Positions 1-5,608 of a DNA stretch of 5,884 nt are shown piece by piece. Under the pieces are notes generated by a model, which saw only the letters and a program-made list of their open reading frames with translations, made no database searches and had not been told where the DNA came from. Numbering within the stretch: the stretch's first letter is position 1; each line of letters opens with the position of its first letter. This DNA is from Rhizobacter sp. Its GTDB lineage: Bacteria > Pseudomonadota > Gammaproteobacteria > Burkholderiales > Burkholderiaceae_C. The DNA lies in NCBI GenBank assembly GCA_014380155.1, contig JACMKJ010000090.1:1-5884 (forward strand), written 5' to 3'. A program made the position numbers and the translations under genes.

Positions 1-1
1 C

Positions 2-475
2 CTGCACCGCCCGACGGCAACCGACCCGTCGCTCGCGCCACCGGGCTGCGACACCTTCTATGTGCTGTCGCCGGTGCCGCACCTGCAGAGCGGCACCGAC
101 TGGGCGACGCAGGCCGAGCCTTACCGCCGCGCGATCGAGCAGCGGCTGCAGGCGACGCTGCTGCCTGGGCTGGCCGATCAGATCGTCAGCTCGCGGCTGT
201 TGACGCCGCAAGACTTTCAAGACCGGCTCTCGTCGTTTCGCGGTGCCGCGTTTTCGCTCGAACCGGTGCTCACTCAGAGCGCCTGGTTTCGCCCGCACAA
301 CCGAAGCGAGGAGCTGGCGGGCTTGTACCTGGTGGGCGCCGGCACGCACCCTGGTGCGGGCCTGCCCGGTGTGCTTTCTTCAGCCCGTGTACTCGACTCG
401 GTGGTTCCTCATGCAGACACGATCCAGACCTCTCGCGCAGCCACTCCCCACGATGTTCGGGTGGCGCCCGCCTGA
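2..475 (+). CDS. crtI: Phytoene desaturase CrtI, C-terminal part (5' truncated by window edge)
   Basis: CrtI is the FAD-dependent, membrane-associated desaturase that takes phytoene through successive dehydrogenations to neurosporene or lycopene. Only the last 157 codons are here. The frame is open from base 2 and reads LHRPTATDPSLAPPG, then FYVLSPVPHL, both typical of bacterial CrtI. Near the C-terminus is the family's FAD-binding signature, GLYLVGAGTHPGAGLPGVLS (encoded at about 322-380), followed by SARVLDSV and a short unconserved tail ending in TGA at 473-475. The GTG at 62 is internal and not a start, because conserved CrtI sequence continues upstream of it. The 3' end overlaps crtB, which points to translational coupling. 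Product specificity (three-step neurosporene or four-step lycopene) cannot be read from this fragment. The similar CrtD is ruled out by GAGTHPGAGLPGVL in place of the GGSVHPGPGVPMAAL seen in the CrtD gene in this window. Confidence 0.95.
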   Translation: MHRPTATDPSLAPPGCDTFYVLSPVPHLQSGTDWATQAEPYRRAIEQRLQATLLPGLADQIVSSRLLTPQDFQDRLSSFRGAAFSLEPVLTQSAWFRPHNRSEELAGLYLVGAGTHPGAGLPGVLSSARVLDSVVPHADTIQTSRAATPHDVRVAPA

Positions 476-1547
476 ATCGCAGGCGGCGAGCACGCGGGCC
501 GATCTCGCGGCCTGCCGCGCTGCGCTGCGCCACGGCTCCAAGACTTTCCTGGCCGCCTCGCTGCTGCTGCCGCGCGGTGTGCACGAGCCGGCGTCGGCGC
601 TGTATGCGTTTTGCCGCCTCGCCGATGACGCGGTCGACGCGCAAGGCGCCTGCGTCAAGAGCAGCCGCAGCGCCGTCGAGCGCCTGCGCGAGCGTCTGCG
701 CCTGGCTTACGCCGGCACGCCGCAAGACGACCCCACCGACCGGGCATTGGCGGTGGTGGTCGAGCGCAACCACATCCCGGCCGAGCTGTTCGATGCCTTG
801 CTCGAAGGCTTCGAGTGGGATCTGCAGGGCCGCCGTTACGACACGCTCGCCGACCTGCACGACTACGCCGCGCGCGTGGCCGGCACGGTCGGCGCGATGA
901 TGGCCTTGCTGATGGGCGTTCGAACGCCCGAAGGCCTGGCGCGTGCCTGCGAGTTGGGGGTGGCGATGCAGCTTTCGAACATCGCGCGCGACGTAGGCGA
1001 AGACGCGCGCATGGGGCGGCTCTACCTGCCGCGCGAATGGATGGCTGAGGCCGGCCTCGACGCCGACGCGTGGCTGGCCCAGCCTGCCTTCAGCCCGGCG
1101 CTGGCCAGCGTGGTCAGGCGCTTGCTCGACGCGGCCGACGTGTTGTACGACCGTGTCGGTGATGGCGTGGCGAAGTTGCCGCTGGCCTGCCGCCCCGGCA
1201 TCAACGCGGCGCGTTTCATGTACGCCGAGATCGGCCACGAGGTGGCGCGGCGCGGGCTCGATTCTGTCAGCGTGCGTGCCCACGTGTCGGGTGAGCGCAA
1301 GGCCTGGCTACTGCTGCGCTCGCTGGTTGAGCTGGCCCCGCCCGCCGCGGCCCGGCCGCTGCCGCCGCTGGCGTCGAACCGCTTTCTGGTCGATGCGGCA
1401 CTCGCGGCCCTGCCGCAGCCCGTTGCACCGCTGCGCCGTGGTGTCACCGAGCGTGTCGTGTGGACGATCGAACTGTTCGCCCGGCTTGAGCAGCGCGATC
1501 GTCAACGTTCGGACGCGCGCCTGCGCGGCTCCGACCTGGTGACATGA
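453..1547 (+). CDS. crtB: Phytoene synthase CrtB
   Basis: CrtB joins two geranylgeranyl diphosphate molecules head to head into phytoene, the first committed step of carotenoid synthesis, at the cytoplasmic membrane face. From the ATG at 453 the protein has 364 residues, slightly above the usual 340-350. The first Asp-rich motif is YAFCRLADDAVD (residues 51-62, with D58, D59 and D62). The second is QLSNIARDVGEDARMGRLYLP (residues 173-193, with D180 and D184). Both bind Mg2+-diphosphate in the squalene/phytoene synthase family, and both are intact. The start is uncertain: 453 gives a sensible N-terminus just before ADLAACRAALRHGSKTF and a 23-nt overlap with crtI, while an in-frame ATG at 411 would add 14 residues and overlap crtI by 65 nt. 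Neither has a convincing Shine-Dalgarno sequence, which fits coupling to crtI translation. The stop shares an ATGA with the next small gene. Confidence 0.96.
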   Translation: MFGWRPPESQAASTRADLAACRAALRHGSKTFLAASLLLPRGVHEPASALYAFCRLADDAVDAQGACVKSSRSAVERLRERLRLAYAGTPQDDPTDRALAVVVERNHIPAELFDALLEGFEWDLQGRRYDTLADLHDYAARVAGTVGAMMALLMGVRTPEGLARACELGVAMQLSNIARDVGEDARMGRLYLPREWMAEAGLDADAWLAQPAFSPALASVVRRLLDAADVLYDRVGDGVAKLPLACRPGINAARFMYAEIGHEVARRGLDSVSVRAHVSGERKAWLLLRSLVELAPPAAARPLPPLASNRFLVDAALAALPQPVAPLRRGVTERVVWTIELFARLEQRDRQRSDARLRGSDLVT

Positions 1548-1660
1548 GCTCGGGCCTGCTGGTTGCGCTCGAACTCGCGCTCGTGCTCGGCGTGGTGATC
1601 GGCCTGGCGGTGTGGGACCTGTGGAAGCTGCGCCGCGACCGCTCGCGCCCTCCCGAATGA
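1544..1660 (+). CDS. Small single-pass membrane protein (38 aa), unknown function
   Basis: This is a short reading frame that gene callers would easily miss. It starts at an ATG inside the ATGA that also ends crtB (1544-1547) and stops at TGA 1658-1660. The product begins MSSGLLVALELALVLGVV, continues IGLAVWDLWKLRRDRSRPPE, and has 38 residues. Residues 5-24 form one uninterrupted hydrophobic helix, carrying a single Glu at position 10, followed by the basic tail KLRRDRSR. By the positive-inside rule the C-terminus would be cytoplasmic. I do not recognise the family. Evidence that it is real: the 4-nt stop/start overlap with crtB, a coherent transmembrane design, the fact that it fills the crtB-hydrolase gap almost exactly (13 nt to the next start), and a weak GGTG just upstream. 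A role in anchoring or assembling a carotenoid or pigment enzyme at the membrane is only a guess. Confidence 0.62.
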   Translation: MSSGLLVALELALVLGVVIGLAVWDLWKLRRDRSRPPE

Positions 1661-1673
1661 CCGGCACTCGCGC

Positions 1674-2588
1674 TTGAAGCCCGTCCTGCTGGGCGCTGCG
1701 TTGCTGGCCATTGCGCTGCTCGCCTGGTGGCTCTGGACGCCGGACAAGGAGCGCGGCCTTCTCGATGCGCGCTATCTGGCCGCGCCGGGCGACATGGTTC
1801 AACTGGGCGCCTGGCGGCTGCACGTGCGCGACAGCGGCCCGAAGGACGCTCCCGCCGTGATCCTGATCCACGGCTTCGGTTCCAGCCTGCACACCTGGGA
1901 GCCCTGGGCGCAGGGGCTGAGCGCCACCCACCGGGTGATCCGCTTCGACCTGCCAGGCAGCGGGCTGAGCCTGCCCGACCCGGCCGGTGACTACACCGAC
2001 ACACGCACGGCCGAGCTGCTGATCGCGTTGATGGATCGCCTGGGCCTGCAACGCGCGAGCCTGGTTGGCCATTCGATCGGAGGCCGCATCGCCTGGACCT
2101 TCGCTGCGCAGCATCCGCAGCGGGTCGACAAACTGGTGCTGGTGTCGCCCGACGGCTTTGCAAGCCCCGGCTTTGCCTACGGCAAACCGCCCGAGGTGCC
2201 GGCTGCCTTGAAGCTGATGCGCCATGTGTTGCCCAAGCCGGTGCTGCGCATGAACCTGCTGCCGGCCTACGCCGACCCGAGCGCGCTGACCGACGAGCTG
2301 CTCACCCGGTACCACGACCTGATGCTCGGCCCCGGCAACCGAGACGCGCTGCTCACACGGCTGCAACAGACCGTGCTGGCCGATCCGGTGCCGCTGCTGA
2401 ACCGCATCCGCGCGCCGGTGCTGCTGATCTGGGGCGAGCGCGACGCCATGATCCCGTTTGCGAACTCGGCCGACTATCTCAAGGCCATTCCCGGCAGCCG
2501 CCTGCTTGCGTTGCCATCGGTGGGCCACCTGCCGCAGGAAGAGGCTGCAAGCGCGTCGCTCGCGCCGCTGAGCGGCTTTCTGCGGTAG
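1674..2588 (+). CDS. Membrane-anchored alpha/beta hydrolase
   Basis: This is a 304-residue alpha/beta-fold hydrolase of unknown substrate. Residues 3-21 are strongly hydrophobic and end at WWLWTPDKERG with no obvious cleavage site, so they look like a signal anchor. The fold's landmarks follow in order: oxyanion-hole loop HGFGSS (66-71), FDLPGSGLS (91-99), nucleophile elbow GHSIGGR with Ser134, acid in WGERD (Asp257), and His285 in SVGHLPQEE. The catalytic triad is therefore complete. The start is TTG at 1674, because no ATG or GTG lies close upstream in frame and this start retains the whole anchor; no clear Shine-Dalgarno sequence precedes it. Its place between the crtB/microprotein pair and bciA suggests a link to pigment or membrane-lipid metabolism. 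It lacks the chelatase-gene neighbours expected of BchO and does not show the BchO-like motifs I would expect, so I would not call it bchO. An esterase or lipase is possible. Confidence 0.9.
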   Translation: MKPVLLGAALLAIALLAWWLWTPDKERGLLDARYLAAPGDMVQLGAWRLHVRDSGPKDAPAVILIHGFGSSLHTWEPWAQGLSATHRVIRFDLPGSGLSLPDPAGDYTDTRTAELLIALMDRLGLQRASLVGHSIGGRIAWTFAAQHPQRVDKLVLVSPDGFASPGFAYGKPPEVPAALKLMRHVLPKPVLRMNLLPAYADPSALTDELLTRYHDLMLGPGNRDALLTRLQQTVLADPVPLLNRIRAPVLLIWGERDAMIPFANSADYLKAIPGSRLLALPSVGHLPQEEAASASLAPLSGFLR

Positions 2589-2611
2589 TCGGGGTGCGCG
2601 CCACAAGTGCC

Positions 2612-3652
2612 ATGACGAAGAGCCAATTTGAGCCGATGCGCGCCGCAACCGTGCGCTCATCCCAGCCGCGGCGCGTGTTCGTGCTCGGTGCCACCGGCAC
2701 CATCGGCCGCGCGACGGTGCACGCGCTGGTGCAGCGTGGCCACGAGGTCGTGTGCTTCGTGCGCCCGCAGGCCGGCGTCGGCGGCAGGCTCGCACCGCAA
2801 GACAGCGTGCAGCTGTTCAGCGGCGCCACCACACGCTTCGGCGAGGTCACCGACCCGGCATCGTTGTCGCGCGACGGCTTTTGCGGCGAACGCTTCGACG
2901 CGCTGGTGTCGTGCCTCGCCTCACGCACCGGTGCACCGCGCGATGCCTGGGCCATCGACCACCAGGCCCACGTGCATGCGCTCGAAGCGGCGCAGCAGGC
3001 CGGCGTCTCACAGGTCGTCTTGCTGTCTGCCATCTGTGTGCAAAAGCCGGTACTCGGCTTTCAGCAGGCCAAGCTTGCGTTCGAGAACCTGCTAATCGAC
3101 TCCGGTGTCACTTACTCCATCGTTCGCCCGACGGCGTTTTTCAAGTCGCTGTCAGGGCAGGTGGAGAGGGTGAAGAGCGGCCGGCCGTTCCTGGTGTTTG
3201 GCGACGGCACGCTCACCGCCTGCAAGCCCATCAGCGATGGCGACCTCGCCGCCTACCTGGCCGACTGCCTCGACGACCCGAGCCGCCGCGACCGTGTGCT
3301 TCCCATCGGTGGGCCGGGCGCTGCCATCACGCCCTGCCAACAAGGCGAACACCTGTTTGCCTTGCTTGGGCGGCCGGCGCGTTTCAAGCACGTGCCGGTG
3401 ACGCTGCTCGACGCCATCGTCGGCGTGTTGGGCGCCGCCGGGCGGGTGCTGCCGGCGCTTGCGGCCAAGGCCGAGCTCGCGCGCATTGGCCGCTACTACG
3501 CCACCGAGTCGATGCTCGTACTCGACCCGCTCACGGGCCGCTACGACGCTGCGGCCACGCCGTCGACAGGGAGTGACACGCTGTTCGACTTCTATGCGCA
3601 CCTGCTGGCGGGCAGCGCCGTGGCCGAGCGCGGCGATCACGCGGTTTTCTGA
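2612..3652 (+). CDS. bciA: 3,8-divinyl (proto)chlorophyllide a 8-vinyl reductase, BciA type
   Basis: BciA is an NADPH-dependent enzyme that reduces the C8 vinyl group of divinyl protochlorophyllide or chlorophyllide to ethyl during bacteriochlorophyll synthesis. The protein (346 aa from ATG 2612) is an atypical short-chain dehydrogenase with an NAD(P)-dependent epimerase/NmrA-like fold. The Rossmann glycine motif is VFVLGATGTIGRATV (residues 22-36; G26, G29, G32), followed by CFVRP. Downstream are VVLLSAICVQKP, GFQQAKLAFE, SIVRPTAFFKSLSGQVERV, FLVFGDGTLTACKPISDGDL and LPIGGPGAAITPCQQGE, a series characteristic of BciA and plant DVR. Alternative starts are GTG at 2594 (six residues longer) and ATG at 2636; none has a clear ribosome-binding site. 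The hydrolase stop is 23 nt upstream, so it is probably the last gene of the crtI-crtB operon. The unrelated ferredoxin-dependent reductase BciB is ruled out by the Rossmann fold and the lack of Fe-S cysteine clusters. Confidence 0.93.
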   Translation: MTKSQFEPMRAATVRSSQPRRVFVLGATGTIGRATVHALVQRGHEVVCFVRPQAGVGGRLAPQDSVQLFSGATTRFGEVTDPASLSRDGFCGERFDALVSCLASRTGAPRDAWAIDHQAHVHALEAAQQAGVSQVVLLSAICVQKPVLGFQQAKLAFENLLIDSGVTYSIVRPTAFFKSLSGQVERVKSGRPFLVFGDGTLTACKPISDGDLAAYLADCLDDPSRRDRVLPIGGPGAAITPCQQGEHLFALLGRPARFKHVPVTLLDAIVGVLGAAGRVLPALAAKAELARIGRYYATESMLVLDPLTGRYDAAATPSTGSDTLFDFYAHLLAGSAVAERGDHAVF

Positions 3653-3699
3653 GCGGGGCCGGGCGCTCCACACTTTGTCACGAACCGGCCTGGGTGGGT

Positions 3700-3717
3700 G
3701 CATCCGATGCGGGCATC
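3700..3717. promoter_or_regulatory. Possible operator: alternating GCATC/GATGC repeats
   Basis: The sequence reads GCATC-C-GATGC-GG-GCATC, three 5-bp units in alternating orientation that make two overlapping perfect inverted repeats (3700-3710 and 3706-3717). It lies 44-61 nt before the GAF gene start and just upstream of a TATAAC box, where the -35 element would be. That position would suit an activator or repressor site. The units are short and the background is GC-rich, so chance is possible. No known regulator motif was matched. Confidence 0.3.
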
Positions 3718-3723
3718 GCGCCG

Positions 3724-3729
3724 TATAAC
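3724..3729 (+). promoter_or_regulatory. Weak candidate -10 box for the GAF gene
   Basis: TATAAC matches the sigma-70 -10 consensus TATAAT at five of six bases and is one of the few AT-rich hexamers in this gap. It lies 31 nt before the preferred ATG at 3761. At 16-18 nt spacing there is no good -35 hexamer; the GCATC/GATGC repeat cluster occupies that place, so if this promoter is real it may need an activator. Confidence 0.25.
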
Positions 3730-3760
3730 CGCGCGTGTCAACAGATTTCGCTCCTGCGCC

Positions 3761-4360
3761 ATGAATGTTTTTCGCCAAATCGAAATGGACGATGTCAGCG
3801 TCGTCATCTCCGAGCTCCTGATTGCGACCGCTGATTCGAGCGACGCCTTGATCGACGGCTCGGTTAATGAAGTTTTGCGCATGCTGCGCGAGCGCATGAG
3901 CCTCGATGTGGTGTTCGTCTCCGAGTTCGTCGACGGCCAGCGTGTGTTCCGCTTCGTCGACAGCTCCGCCTCCGCACCCGCCTTGCACGCAGGCGACTCC
4001 AACCCGCTGGAAGAAACCTTTTGCCAGCGCGTGGTCGACGGCCGCCTGCCCGAGCTGATCAATGACGTGGCGGCCTTGCCGCGCGGCACCGACCTGCCGC
4101 CTGTGCCGTTCGCGCTCGGTGCCCACATCAGCACGCCGGTGGTGCTGAAGGGCGGGCGGGCGTATGGGACGCTGTGCTGCTTCAGTTCAGCACCCAATCT
4201 GCAGCTGCGCGAGAAAGACCTGCAAACCCTGCGCCACTGCGCGCAGCTGGTGGCCCGCAAGCTCGACCTCGCTGATGCGCAAGGCATCAAGGAGCCGCCG
4301 CCGAGTTGGAAGCTCGAGCCGATCGAGGCCTACCAGTCCAAGGTCTGGAGGCTTGCCTGA
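3761..4360 (+). CDS. Stand-alone GAF-domain protein
   Basis: This is a 199-residue soluble protein made almost entirely of one GAF domain (about residues 28-170). It has no output domain: no EAL, GGDEF, histidine kinase or DNA-binding segment. Recognisable pieces are VVFVSEFVDGQRVFRF (50-65), NPLEETFCQRVVDGRLPELI (81-100), LGAHISTPVVLKGGRAYGTL (119-138) and CCFSSAP (139-145). These match the GAF subfamily often found next to cyclic-di-GMP EAL domains and in light- or redox-sensing proteins. Cysteines are C88, C139, C140 and C160. There is no Cys-His pair of the phytochrome or cyanobacteriochrome kind, so bilin binding is not supported. ATG 3761 was chosen because it begins an amphipathic lead-in helix; ATG 3785 is the alternative and neither has a good ribosome-binding site. 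It lies downstream of bciA and converges on crtC. A regulator of pigment genes is plausible from position only. Confidence 0.85.
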   Translation: MNVFRQIEMDDVSVVISELLIATADSSDALIDGSVNEVLRMLRERMSLDVVFVSEFVDGQRVFRFVDSSASAPALHAGDSNPLEETFCQRVVDGRLPELINDVAALPRGTDLPPVPFALGAHISTPVVLKGGRAYGTLCCFSSAPNLQLREKDLQTLRHCAQLVARKLDLADAQGIKEPPPSWKLEPIEAYQSKVWRLA

Positions 4361-4369
4361 CACGCTCGC

Positions 4370-5608
4370 TCAGCCGGCCACACGCGGCATGCGAAACGGC
4401 AGCATGGCCTGCACCCAGGCGCTGTCGAAGCGCGTGAGCGACAGGCTCTCGTGTACCGCGGTCACCCGCTCGCCCAGCCAGCGCGCATCGACCAGCGAGC
4501 GAGCGTAGAACGGCGCGTCGGTCAAGGTCTGCAACACGTGGGGCGAGCTGCCCGCGTCGCTGCGAGCGCCTCGCGCCACGCGCCACAGCGAGCGAGGCAG
4601 CGCAGCTGCGGGTGGTGGCTCGATGTGGTGCACGCCACCATCGGGGTCAAAGCGCAGGCCGAGTTGCAGCGGTGCTGCGCCGACACGGTCCACGTCATAG
4701 AAGACGAGGCTGCGCCCGTCTGCGAGCCGCGCGCGCGACCAGTCCCAACGCTGAAACGCTTGCTCGAGCGGCGCATCGCCTTGGTTGGAATCGAGGTAGC
4801 CCGCCCCGGCCCATCGCCGTCCGCCCAGGTCGACTTCGACCCGCGCGGCCGGTGCGATCGGGCACCAGCGGTGCTGCGGCGCGAGTTGAACCGGGTGATG
4901 GAAACGACGCGGCGCATGCACGGTGACCGTGCCGCGAATGCGCGACGGCCAGGGCGCCGCGACCTCGTTGACCTCGATGTGCAAGCGGTCGCCTACCCAG
5001 CGCAGCTCGCTCGGGCCGATCTGCAGCGTGGCCGCATCGCGTTGTACCTGGCCCCGCCCGCGCTCGGTCATGGCCCATCGTGCGCCCTGGCGGCCATACA
5101 GCGCCACGTTCAGCGCACAGTGGTTCAGCGGGTCGGCCTGGCCCCGTGGTGTGTGCCGACGCGCCCACGCGTAGTAGGGCGAAAACACGCTGCCGATGAA
5201 GGCGATGAGGGTGATGCCATGTGCACCGTCGTCGCTCAGCGCGTCGAGGTACCACCAGGCGTAGCCACCGGCTGCGACGGGGGTGTCGAAGGCCGGTTGG
5301 ACGTGCGCGCCGAGGCCCGATCCGCGATCACGCTCGCGGCCGCTTGCCGACCCGAGAGCGCCGCCATCGGCACCCCCGGCCCGGGGTGCACCGAGCCGCC
5401 TGCCAGATACAGGCCCGGTAGGCGACTGCGCGAGCCAGGCCGGCTGAACGACGCCATCCACCCGTGCGGCGCCCGGCCGTAGAGCGCGCCGCCCGTCGCC
5501 GGGAACAGGTGCTCGAAGCCTTGCGGCGTCGTCATCTGCGTGAGGGCGGCGTGGCGATCCACCTGCAGGCCGCAGCGAGCCATCTGCTGGAAGGTCTGTG
5601 ATTCGCAT
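4370..5608 (-). CDS. crtC: Carotenoid 1,2-hydratase (hydroxyneurosporene synthase) CrtC
   Basis: CrtC adds water across the C1-C2 double bond of acyclic carotenoids (neurosporene, lycopene) to give 1-hydroxy products of the spheroidene/spirilloxanthin pathway, at the membrane. The conserved protein runs from about residue 107 to the end when counted from ATG 5608: GGYAWWYLDALSDDG, LIAFIGSVFSPYYAWARR, DPLNHCALNVALYG, WAMTERGRG, YLDSNQGDAPLEQAFQRWDW, PFYARSLV, VTAVHESLSL and LPFRMPR. The start is unclear. Conserved sequence begins near 5290, inside crtD, and between there and 5459 no ATG, GTG or TTG is in frame. The candidates are GTG at 5461 (363 aa) and ATG at 5608 (412 aa). The latter has GAGGAG 8 nt upstream and is used here. 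Its first hundred residues are Gly/Arg/Ala-rich, like an overprinted crtD frame, and may be dispensable. It is transcribed with crtD and ends 9 nt from the convergent GAF gene. Confidence 0.9.
   Translation of the reverse strand: MRITDLPADGSLRPAGGSPRRPHADDDAARLRAPVPGDGRRALRPGAARVDGVVQPAWLAQSPTGPVSGRRLGAPRAGGADGGALGSASGRERDRGSGLGAHVQPAFDTPVAAGGYAWWYLDALSDDGAHGITLIAFIGSVFSPYYAWARRHTPRGQADPLNHCALNVALYGRQGARWAMTERGRGQVQRDAATLQIGPSELRWVGDRLHIEVNEVAAPWPSRIRGTVTVHAPRRFHHPVQLAPQHRWCPIAPAARVEVDLGGRRWAGAGYLDSNQGDAPLEQAFQRWDWSRARLADGRSLVFYDVDRVGAAPLQLGLRFDPDGGVHHIEPPPAAALPRSLWRVARGARSDAGSSPHVLQTLTDAPFYARSLVDARWLGERVTAVHESLSLTRFDSAWVQAMLPFRMPRVAG

Larger units (their letters stand above)
3653..3760. other. 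Intergenic region between bciA and the GAF gene
   Basis: This is the only non-coding gap of any size in the window. It contains a GCATC/GATGC/GCATC repeat cluster (3700-3717), a TATAAC box (3724-3729) and a 7-bp imperfect inverted repeat, GGGCCGG at 3656-3662 against CCGGCCT at 3685-3691 (one G-T pair), with a 22-nt loop and no T-tract. I looked for the PpsR/CrtJ motif (TGT-N12-ACA) and found none. No small reading frame or RNA gene stands out. It probably separates the end of the crt-bciA transcript from a promoter for the GAF gene. Confidence 0.6.

Noticed and set aside
1674..2588. Calling the alpha/beta hydrolase bchO
   Set aside because: It is not beside the magnesium chelatase genes, and the motifs seen are those of generic alpha/beta hydrolases, so the symbol is not justified.
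1308..2795. Long minus-strand open frame (495 codons) antisense to crtB, the microprotein gene and the hydrolase
   Set aside because: It spans three well-supported plus-strand genes, its translation is rich in Arg, Ala and Gln without recognisable motifs, and long antisense frames are expected in DNA with this GC bias.
3656..3691. GGGCCGG/CCGGCCT inverted repeat after bciA as a rho-independent terminator
   Set aside because: The stem has only 7 bp including one G-T pair, with a 22-nt loop, and no T-tract follows. Such GC palindromes are common in this base composition.
3653..3760. PpsR/CrtJ (TGT-N12-ACA) binding site before the GAF gene
   Set aside because: Both TGT trinucleotides checked in the gap (3676 and 3736) lack ACA at the required distance. 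TGTCAACA at 3736-3743 is too short to count.
3152..4126. Minus-strand open frame of 324 codons across bciA, the intergenic gap and the GAF gene
   Set aside because: It crosses a gene boundary and a probable promoter region, has no recognisable domain and sits opposite strongly supported proteins.
3761..4360. GAF protein as a bilin-binding photoreceptor
   Set aside because: There is no Cys-His chromophore attachment pair, no DXCF-like motif and no PHY domain.
5237..5239. CTG start for crtC overlapping the crtD stop as CTGA
   Set aside because: The geometry resembles an ATGA overlap and would give 289 residues, close to the Rhodobacter CrtC length as I recall it. However, it would remove the conserved GGYAWWYLDA segment, and CTG starts are rare. 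It is kept only as a possibility within the crtC-start finding.
4451..5482. Plus-strand open frame of 343 codons opposite crtC and crtD
   Set aside because: It lies entirely antisense to two recognised enzymes and its translation has no family motif; it is a by-product of third-position GC bias.
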